Shown: piece after piece, positions 16,404 through 23,315 of the stretch
How positions within the stretch are numbered: position 1 is the first letter of the stretch
Layout: each line of letters starts with the position of its first letter
Assembly: GCA_964480945.1 (NCBI GenBank)
Contig: CAYZRX010000059.1
Span: 1-26,021 of the forward strand
DNA: 26,021 nt
Reading direction: 5' to 3'
DNA from: VGWB01 sp964480945
GTDB taxonomy: Bacteria > Bacteroidota > Ignavibacteria > UBA10030
Notes under the pieces: generated by a model
Database searches by the model: none
What the model was told of the DNA's origin: nothing
Seen by the model: only the letters and a program-made list of their open reading frames with translations
Translations under genes and position numbers: made by a program

Positions 16404-17921
16404 TCATTTGAAATCCTTCTCGCCGAACACCTTCGCTTCGTAGACGTAAATCTCGGCATCCTTCCAACCGTCCCATCCGATTCCGGCCTTGTCCCGTGCG
16501 CAGTGGCCCAGAAATTCTTCTCTCGACCACCCCGTCTCCGTCGCAACCTGAGGCAGGAAGGTCCCCGCGTGATTCCCTTTTCTGATGTAAATCCCGTCTT
16601 TCCCCAGCTCGATCTCGTCAATGGAGGCTATCCTTCTCATCGGCGTCAGGACGGAGATTTCGATCTCCAAATTGTCGATTTCCTGGGCTTCGACCTGAGG
16701 AAAGCGATAGTCCTGCGTCGCTGCGGCAATCGCCATCTGCTGCACCACCTTGTAGAGCGGTTCGCTGGCGTCGAAACGCCCGATGCATCCTCGAAGCTCC
16801 TCATTCTTCCGTAACGTCACGAATGCTCCGCACGGGGCCTTCAAATCGCCGGGAAGCCTCGTCGCGTCGAGCTCATCCACCCGATGGCTCTTCACGTGTT
16901 GCTCAATGGTGCGGCGGGCGATCTGAAGCAGGGTTCTCTTCTCCTGTTCGTTAAGATCGAACTTCTGTGTTTCCTTCTTCTCTTTCAGCGAAACGGCGAT
17001 CGCGCAGTAACCGACGACCTGGTTCTTCGGACCGTAGTCGGAATCTCCGGAGTTCTTGTATTGGATGATGCTCATCTCGGCTCGCGGATCATCCTGGACA
17101 AGGTCGAGCAAGGTCAGCACGCAGGGCCAGCCGCAAAGACTTGTCGCCAGGTTGGGAATCCCCTCTTGGGCATTGCTCCGCATCGCGTTCAGCAGGTTCT
17201 CCGGCGAGCGCGAGACGATGGCTTCGGCCGTCCTTCGATCGGCCCGGACAGCGTCATCGTAAGGCGGATAGTGGGAAAAATCGGTGCTGATGACGAACAG
17301 GTTCTTCTGATTGAAGTAGGGGCGGAGCGCATCCGCGATCTTCCGGCAAGACTCCGGCGTGCTTGCACCAACGACGATCGGCACAATCGAGAACTCCTTG
17401 CCAAGCCGATATTGGAGAAATGGGAGCTGAACTTCGATGCTGTGCTCAGCGAGGTGAGCGTCGTCCCGGGAGAGGAAGATGTCATTCTTGTCGATCAGTT
17501 CCTGGGCGAGCTTCGTATTGACCTTGACCCTTCCGAGCGGCGTGATGAAGTCCCCCTGGGAATAGATCGCCCCTCCCTCGAAGGCGACGTGATGACTCGG
17601 GCCGAGGATGAAAATGTTCTCATATCGCTTCGTAGGATCGATCTGGTTAAAGCTCGATGCAGCGACCCCGCCTGAGAAGACATAGCCCGCGTGCGGGGAG
17701 ATGACCGCCACGATATTCTTGATGTTCTTCGAGGGGGCGGCTTGCGAGAACAGGTCCTTCAACGTTGATCGAAGCTCCCCCTCGCTCCCCGGATAGAACT
17801 GTCCCGCGACGGCAGGCTGGCGATCTTGAGAAAACGACTGAGCCAGAACAAGGAGCAAGAGGAAGAGGACAAAAGAACCGGTGTAGAGGCGCTGAGCATC
17901 AAAGCGAGTTCGCGGGGACAT
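16404..17921 (-). CDS. amrB-amrA: Exported Memo-AMMECR1 fusion (AmmeMemoRadiSam B and A)
   Basis: A 505-residue protein joining two families that are usually separate. After a basic N-terminus and one hydrophobic segment (about 13-31, ending LAQSFSQ), a Memo domain spans about 35-312. Its metal-site residues are visible: His77 in ISPHAGY, His110/His111 in LGPSHH, His217 in STDFSH and Cys263 in SLCGWPC. They correspond to the human MEMO1 site and to the LigB-type extradiol dioxygenase fold. An AMMECR1 domain follows (about 325-500) with the conserved LRGCIG at 376-381. I chose the ATG at 17921 because AGGA lies 9 bases upstream. A TTG at 17930 sits too close to that site. The hydrophobic segment has signal-peptide features but could be an uncleaved anchor. 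It is the first gene of the apparent operon. Confidence 0.9.
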   Translation of the reverse strand: MSPRTRFDAQRLYTGSFVLFLLLLVLAQSFSQDRQPAVAGQFYPGSEGELRSTLKDLFSQAAPSKNIKNIVAVISPHAGYVFSGGVAASSFNQIDPTKRYENIFILGPSHHVAFEGGAIYSQGDFITPLGRVKVNTKLAQELIDKNDIFLSRDDAHLAEHSIEVQLPFLQYRLGKEFSIVPIVVGASTPESCRKIADALRPYFNQKNLFVISTDFSHYPPYDDAVRADRRTAEAIVSRSPENLLNAMRSNAQEGIPNLATSLCGWPCVLTLLDLVQDDPRAEMSIIQYKNSGDSDYGPKNQVVGYCAIAVSLKEKKETQKFDLNEQEKRTLLQIARRTIEQHVKSHRVDELDATRLPGDLKAPCGAFVTLRKNEELRGCIGRFDASEPLYKVVQQMAIAAATQDYRFPQVEAQEIDNLEIEISVLTPMRRIASIDEIELGKDGIYIRKGNHAGTFLPQVATETGWSREEFLGHCARDKAGIGWDGWKDAEIYVYEAKVFGEKDFK

Positions 17922-18025
17922 GTCAATCAATCCTTCGACTGAATAACAACAGGAAGCAGATCAAGGAACGAATACGCTGAGGGATCACCGGAAACGAAAC
18001 TGAAGAAAAAAACCGGATCGCAACT

Positions 18026-18056
18026 CGAAGGTACCTGAGATTAAGCTGAAAGGCAA
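18026..18056 (-). promoter_or_regulatory. Possible Bacteroidota-type promoter for the Memo operon
   Basis: Read on the minus strand, TTG (18056-18054) is followed after 20 bases by TACCTTCG (18033-18026), close to the Bacteroidota pattern TTTG-N19-TAnnTTTG with one base changed in the -7 element. It lies about 105 bases before the Memo-AMMECR1 start. The rest of 17922-18174 is AT-richer than its surroundings and includes a run of T on the minus strand (18012-18006). A repeat TGAGACAT/ATGTCTCA (18144-18151, 18170-18177) overlaps the stop of the phosphatase gene. The match could be chance. Confidence 0.22.
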
Positions 18057-18174
18057 CGCGGGGCAGAGTGATTTACGCAATGTACTGAGCAGTGCGAATA
18101 GCGACGGAGCTAATGAAATTCTTAAAGTTGATAACAGAGTACGTGAGACATAGAAGATGAAAGCAGAAGATGTC

Positions 18175-19560
18175 TCATTCAGGCAACCATTTTGCAACCG
18201 CCACAGTTATGTCATCGTCCAGATCCCTGGCCTGGCCGAATGCCTTTACCTCCTCCAGCAGCCGTTGTGCAAGAGGCTCGGTATCAAGATCAATGTGCGA
18301 ATGGACGAACTCTTTCAGACGCTCCTCACCATACTCTTCCCCTCCCCGATTTCTTCGCTCGGAGATTCCATCAGTGTAGCAAACAAGCATGGCACCAGGC
18401 GGGAAAGGCTCCGATAGCACGGAGAGTTGAGGGACACGAGCCATAATTCCCAACGGTATTGTTCCTCTCGTCAATGAAGAGAGGTGATGATCCCGATAGA
18501 GCAGCGGCGGTGGATGGCCGGCATTGACGTATCGCAAGGTCCGAGCGGATGTATCGACCTCGCCGGCGAAGAGAGTGACGAATGTTTTCCGATCTGTGCT
18601 CCTCAGAAGTAATGCGTTCAACTGTTCGACGAACCCTACAAGGTCCAATTCCATTGAGGCAAGAAGGTGAGTGGACGCGCGTACCTCAGCCATGACGAGT
18701 GCAGCCGGAACGCCTTTGCCGGAGACATCAGCAATCACAACAAGCACACGGTGGTCGGACAGCTTTAGAAAATCGCAATAATCGCCTCCAACAAAGCGCC
18801 CCTGCTCTACCATCCCAAATACATGAAGTGCACCGATATCAGGAAACACGTGAGGCAACAGCTGGCTTTGAACGTGCCCGGCAATCTCCAGTTCTCTCAC
18901 CATCAAGTCCTTTTGGCTCTGTACATGGACTTCCTGGCGGACCAGTCGTTCGAAGAGACGTCTCGAACGAGCTGCCAAATATGCAATGAGAGCGATATAG
19001 GCGACAAGGATGAGGATCTTCGTGACCTGACCGAGGATCGTGACTTCCGCCGTAAAAAGCTCCCGGTCGTACCCGCCGGTTGTGGCAGTCACTGTACCGG
19101 TGAAGCTGAGGTAGAAGATCAGTGCGAGATACAAGACAACGGCAGTGCCGCCCGCAGCCAACGTGAGTCGGACATCATAACGGAACGCTGTCAAACCGAT
19201 AAGGGGAAAGATGATGAAGAACACATAGTGTTTCAGTGCGACCGATGGAATTTCGATGCGCGAATAGAGAAACAGGAGAAGTATGACGAGCAAGACATCG
19301 ACACAGGAGGTGAGATATTTCATAACAGGTCGGTATTTCCTCCGCCGTATCCGCACCAACACGGCGATCCCGTAACCATACCCGACTGCCAGTGCGCCGA
19401 AGTTCATGATATTCGCAGCGACGGAGATCGTGCCGGCATTCACAATCGCTATCAACGAGAGGATACCAAGGAGAGTCAGGCGCGCGGTGCTGGCGATCCT
19501 CTCAGCCCGCTCTTCCTCTCGAGCAAAAGCCTCATTGATTCGATTGGCCAGATCTTCCAT
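18175..19560 (-). CDS. Membrane-anchored PP2C/SpoIIE-type phosphatase
   Basis: A 461-residue protein with about six transmembrane helices (26-197), a coiled linker (200-235) and a SpoIIE/RsbU-type PP2C domain (235-460). Metal-binding aspartates sit in the expected motifs: GGDYCDF (Asp260), IADVSGKG (Asp278), CYTDGISE (Asp397) and LDDDITVAV (Asp449/450). These enzymes remove phosphate from Ser/Thr, classically on STAS-domain anti-anti-sigma factors. No STAS protein, anti-sigma kinase or sigma factor is nearby, so its target is unknown. The helices form no recognisable sensory domain. The start at 19560 has no convincing Shine-Dalgarno site at normal spacing. It probably has its own promoter, being 410 bases from the gene on its upstream side. 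Confidence 0.92.
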   Translation of the reverse strand: MEDLANRINEAFAREEERAERIASTARLTLLGILSLIAIVNAGTISVAANIMNFGALAVGYGYGIAVLVRIRRRKYRPVMKYLTSCVDVLLVILLLFLYSRIEIPSVALKHYVFFIIFPLIGLTAFRYDVRLTLAAGGTAVVLYLALIFYLSFTGTVTATTGGYDRELFTAEVTILGQVTKILILVAYIALIAYLAARSRRLFERLVRQEVHVQSQKDLMVRELEIAGHVQSQLLPHVFPDIGALHVFGMVEQGRFVGGDYCDFLKLSDHRVLVVIADVSGKGVPAALVMAEVRASTHLLASMELDLVGFVEQLNALLLRSTDRKTFVTLFAGEVDTSARTLRYVNAGHPPPLLYRDHHLSSLTRGTIPLGIMARVPQLSVLSEPFPPGAMLVCYTDGISERRNRGGEEYGEERLKEFVHSHIDLDTEPLAQRLLEEVKAFGQARDLDDDITVAVAKWLPE

Positions 19561-19970
19561 AGGAAACGATCAGACGCTCCTCTGGTGGACAGCCGGACAT
19601 ACATCCATACGATGTGCGCAATTGCCTGAAGCTATTCGCCCCGCCGCGGTGGCGCGTTCCCGTGCTTTCGACCGTAAGCGGGTACCGTCATACTACGGGA
19701 GTTCGGACTCAAAGGCAAGCGGGCAGAGGATTTCCACGTTCCAAAGGATGAGGGACATCTCAGCGATTCGCACTCAATACAAGTAGCCAGCCCTTAACCG
19801 GTTCAACGGGAATTCCCGCATCACTCCGGAACACCCGTTCCGTCTGAAAGTCCTTGACGTCGGGGGCTTAGATTGTCACCTTCGTTGGATCGAGCCCCAG
19901 TGATTGTCAATCGAACGTCACCTTGCACTCCCCAGGCTGCTGCGCCCAGCTCGCCTCGCACCTGTAGTCC
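19561..19970. other. 410-base interval without a recognisable gene
   Basis: This lies between the stop of the DUF5107-TPR gene and the start of the phosphatase. Two short inverted repeats are visible: the palindrome CGGGAATTCCCG (19807-19818), and CGGAAC (19827-19832) with GTTCCG (19837-19842) around a 4-base loop. Neither has a T tract on the minus strand. They could be a weak terminator region for the upstream gene or protein-binding sites. The promoter of the phosphatase gene is expected here, but I see no convincing element. No RNA gene was recognised. Confidence 0.5.
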
Positions 19971-22900
19971 TCAAAGCTTGACCATCTTCGCCACTTCCAC
20001 AAGCAAACCAAGATTCGGATCAATGGACGGCTTGCCCAAGAGCGATCCCGCAAATCCTTTCCTCATTTCTTGCTCAAGCTCACGGGCTTTGGCCCATTGC
20101 GTCGAGAAGACGAGACCAGACCATTGTGCAGCGAAATTTCTGGAATCACGCTGAGTCCACGCGTCGATCACCTCTTTCGCTTCAGCATTCTTCCCCAGAG
20201 CTCGGAGCGCGAGCGCGCCGATGAGTCGATTCGGTGTCCGATCGTCTGCATGATCTTCTGAGTACTGCACAATTCGACCGAAGAGCTTCGCTGCCTCTGA
20301 CTTGTCACCAAGTGCCTGAGCGGAGACTGCTTGCAGGTAGTCCTCGAGCCGGTTGTCCACATCGTACGGCCTGCCTACGCCGAGCCGCTCCGGCCACTCA
20401 CGTGCCTTGTCGAGACGCCGAATAGCATCGGGGAATTTCCCAGCCTTCATCGCCTCGGCGGCAAAGAGGACATAAGCTTGCCTGTACGCCTCGCGACCAT
20501 ACCGAGCTCCTTCGAACGGCAGAATTGTGATCGTATCGAGAATCGCAACGCTCGCACCGAACTTACCGCTGAAGAGAAGCGACTTCGCAAAATCGAATTG
20601 AAGAACATAGCTCGACGGCATCTTCGCCAACCCCGACCTCGAGATCTCTTGGGCACTCGGATGGTCTCCATGCTCGTTGTAATAGTCAGCGAGAACATGG
20701 TACTCCCGCCAGTCCTCCCCGCTCAGGGTGAGCGCCTTCCGGTAGTCCTTGAGCGCTAGTTCCGGGTGTTCCGCCCTTCTGAAATTTCCGCGCGTCAAAT
20801 AGAACGGCGCGTAGTCCGGCTCGCCCCCACAGGCCGAAAATAACTCCTGCGCGCGCTCAACCCGATCTTTGCTCCAGAAGAGCAAGGCAAGGTAGTACTT
20901 CGATTTCCAGCTTGGCCGCTTCGTCTCAGCCCGCGCGATTGCTTCGGCCGTCTCGGGGCGGAATGGAAAGACGAGGTGGGGCGACAGTCTGAGCGCTTCG
21001 CTGAGATGGCCCTGACTCTTCAGCGAGTCGCCAACCTTTTCGCTCAGATATGCGAGCCAGTACTCGACAACCGGATGCTGCGGAGCAACTTCCAACACCT
21101 TGATGGCATCCCGCATTTGACCGACTCTTCTATAGTAGCTCGCAAGCTCAAGGTAGGTCTCCTGAGGAAGCTCGTTGCGAATGAGTGATTTGAAATGATC
21201 GAGAAGCTTCGTGGATGGATCGAGAAGGTACCGCTCGAAGCTCGCGAAATGGCTGAGAGGGTTGACCCGCAGCAAGGCGTCCAGTGCAATCCTCGCATCG
21301 TCGTGCCGTCCTCGGGTTCGGTACAAAACCGCAAGCAGACGGTACGCCCCGACATTGTACCGATCATAGTCAAGCCCACGGAGGGCCGCGTCCTCGGCTT
21401 CATCCCAGTCCTTTTGCAGAAACGAAATCTCCGCCAGCTCCACACTTGCCGCAGCCCTATATTTCATCGACCGCGCAGCAAGCCCGAATGCGTCCTTGGC
21501 ATCGGACAGCCTCCCGAGAGCCCGATTCACGTTTCCGTACACAAAGTTCGCGTCGGGATCGTACGTATCGTTCGCAAGGGCTCGGCTCACATACTCCAAC
21601 GCCTTCGTTGGTCCCATCCGTCGGTAGTAGATCTCCGCGGCCCCGACCAGTGCGGGTGTGTACAAAGGGTCCTTCGACAGGCATGCGAGGTACCTGTCAA
21701 GCGCGCCTTTGTAGTCTCGCTGCTTTGCTCTCTCTGCCCCATCCGCGGAGAGGCCGACGGCAGAGGTCCAGTCGAATTCTTTGTTTGCAGCGATCGGACG
21801 GTGCAGTCGCAGTGCTTCTTCACCGCTGCTCCGATAGGAGATACGGTCGCCGACAGCGACCTCGACATCTCCTTCAGCGGGGACCTCAAACGTGCCGGTG
21901 AATATCTCAAGCGGCCGGAGGGTCAGGTGCCTCGTCTGTATCGTTCTCCCCTGAACTTTGATCACGAGGTCGTCGTTGATCGTCTCGAGAGGACAGAATC
22001 CCACTTTCAGACTATCGCCCTGCCGCCGCACATTCAATGAGCCCGAGAGGTTTGCCTCGACGGGCCCGCCGATCTTCATGAAGGGGAACCACGCGTCCGC
22101 GAAGCGCTCTTCGCTTTGCGGAGGGAAGAACTCATGCTTGAAGGGCGTTCGACTGCTGCCCCCGCCAGCCTGATTGAAGAGCAAACCTGATTGGATTTCC
22201 ACGTATTGCTTGTTCCCCAGCTCCGGATCGGTCAGAAGGTCTTTCCAGATCTCTCCCTCACCTGATTCAGCCCAGATCCAGAGTTTCTTCCCCGGCTTGT
22301 CGGTGTAGCGGGACCAGTGCACGGAACCGAAATCCTGATCGGCCCAGTATCCGCCGAAGAAATCGGTGTACGTCCCGAGCACGTGGTACGATTTGCTCGA
22401 TCCGAACGCGTTGTTCTTGTAGTAAGAGAGATCCCGGCCTGAGTTGTCGATCGGCCACGGATATGCACCACCCCCATGGTCGATGTAGGAGGTCCCGGGA
22501 TAGTCGAAGTGCAGGTCGGCGCCGGCGTCGATCGCGGTGTTCATCCAATGATAAAGCGATGTGCTGAGCTCAGTCGGATTGGACCACTGCGAACGGGTCT
22601 CGAAGTACGCCTTGTCTGCGGGAAGGCGAATCTCCACTGTCCATTGCGTTCTCGACGGAAGGTCGATCGCCCCGACGATACAGCTCACGCTTCCATCCTC
22701 GTTCATCTTGGTGAGGTAATCCACCGCCGTGGCGGTCGTCGGCGCGTGGCCAATGGCCCCAAAGTTGATCTCGATCCCACCCGACGTCCACGGGCCTCGC
22801 ATCGCAATCTGACGGAATTTCACCACGTGATTGAAATAGACGAACGCCTTCCCACTCGACTTGTCAAATGCTCCCAGGATCTTTCCTCCCATCTCGGGAG

Positions 22901-23162
22901 CGACCAGTACCTTGATGTACGGGTTCTCGAGGGTCACGATGTTCCACTCCCGGTCTGCCGGATGAAGACTGTATCCTTCAAACCGAAAGTACGGATAGAT
23001 GTTGCTCATCCGGGCGATCGGATCGGGATCGCTGAAGGGGTACGTTCGGAAGGTCTGTCGCGATTCCGTCACCGTGGCCTGTTGTGATTCTGCAACGGGC
23101 GGAACAATCTGAGCGAAGAGAAGAGTCAACAGGAATGGGAACCCGAGAGTTCGTGAACGCAT
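19971..23162 (-). CDS. Exported DUF5107-like plus TPR protein
   Basis: A 1063-residue protein with a signal peptide (about 1-27, hydrophobic run GFPFLLTLLFAQIV). The N-terminal 380 residues resemble DUF5107, a beta-sandwich of the galactose-mutarotase-like class: NPYIKVLVAPEMGGKI, FGAIGHAPTTATAVDY, LYHWMNTAIDAGADLHF and PGKKLWIWAESGEG. From about 430 to 1040 it is a long array of TPR-like helical pairs. The ATG at 23162 has GCGAGG 9 bases upstream and starts directly at the signal peptide. Upstream starts at 23171 and 23228 lack this. The mutarotase-like fold is typical of carbohydrate-binding or carbohydrate-active proteins, so a role in glycan handling is plausible, but no catalytic residues can be named. 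The next gene upstream is a paralogue 153 bases away. A small hairpin (AAGAGAT/ATCTCTT, 23219-23235) lies between them. Confidence 0.72.
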   Translation of the reverse strand: MRSRTLGFPFLLTLLFAQIVPPVAESQQATVTESRQTFRTYPFSDPDPIARMSNIYPYFRFEGYSLHPADREWNIVTLENPYIKVLVAPEMGGKILGAFDKSSGKAFVYFNHVVKFRQIAMRGPWTSGGIEINFGAIGHAPTTATAVDYLTKMNEDGSVSCIVGAIDLPSRTQWTVEIRLPADKAYFETRSQWSNPTELSTSLYHWMNTAIDAGADLHFDYPGTSYIDHGGGAYPWPIDNSGRDLSYYKNNAFGSSKSYHVLGTYTDFFGGYWADQDFGSVHWSRYTDKPGKKLWIWAESGEGEIWKDLLTDPELGNKQYVEIQSGLLFNQAGGGSSRTPFKHEFFPPQSEERFADAWFPFMKIGGPVEANLSGSLNVRRQGDSLKVGFCPLETINDDLVIKVQGRTIQTRHLTLRPLEIFTGTFEVPAEGDVEVAVGDRISYRSSGEEALRLHRPIAANKEFDWTSAVGLSADGAERAKQRDYKGALDRYLACLSKDPLYTPALVGAAEIYYRRMGPTKALEYVSRALANDTYDPDANFVYGNVNRALGRLSDAKDAFGLAARSMKYRAAASVELAEISFLQKDWDEAEDAALRGLDYDRYNVGAYRLLAVLYRTRGRHDDARIALDALLRVNPLSHFASFERYLLDPSTKLLDHFKSLIRNELPQETYLELASYYRRVGQMRDAIKVLEVAPQHPVVEYWLAYLSEKVGDSLKSQGHLSEALRLSPHLVFPFRPETAEAIARAETKRPSWKSKYYLALLFWSKDRVERAQELFSACGGEPDYAPFYLTRGNFRRAEHPELALKDYRKALTLSGEDWREYHVLADYYNEHGDHPSAQEISRSGLAKMPSSYVLQFDFAKSLLFSGKFGASVAILDTITILPFEGARYGREAYRQAYVLFAAEAMKAGKFPDAIRRLDKAREWPERLGVGRPYDVDNRLEDYLQAVSAQALGDKSEAAKLFGRIVQYSEDHADDRTPNRLIGALALRALGKNAEAKEVIDAWTQRDSRNFAAQWSGLVFSTQWAKARELEQEMRKGFAGSLLGKPSIDPNLGLLVEVAKMVKL

Positions 23163-23315
23163 CGTAAGCATCCTCGCAATGTGGGGGAAAATATCGGAAA
23201 CCGGCTGTGGGAGTTCGGAAGAGATCAAATCTCTTTCACCGCAAGAATGGGAGTTTTCCGACGCGACGGCTCAGAGTTCAAACCGGGATTCGGAGCGTCA
23301 CCACCATCCTCGGTC

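Noticed and set aside
19905..19980. Overlapping minus-strand frame after the DUF5107-TPR stop, reading SFEDYRCEASW and ending KVTFD
   Set aside because: It is short, has no start or ribosome binding site, and would need a frameshift from the upstream gene. It could be a decayed tail, but nothing supports this.
23163..23315. Bacteroidota-type promoter between the two DUF5107-TPR genes
   Set aside because: A TTTG and a TATTTTCC are present on the minus strand but about 32 bases apart, too far for the consensus.
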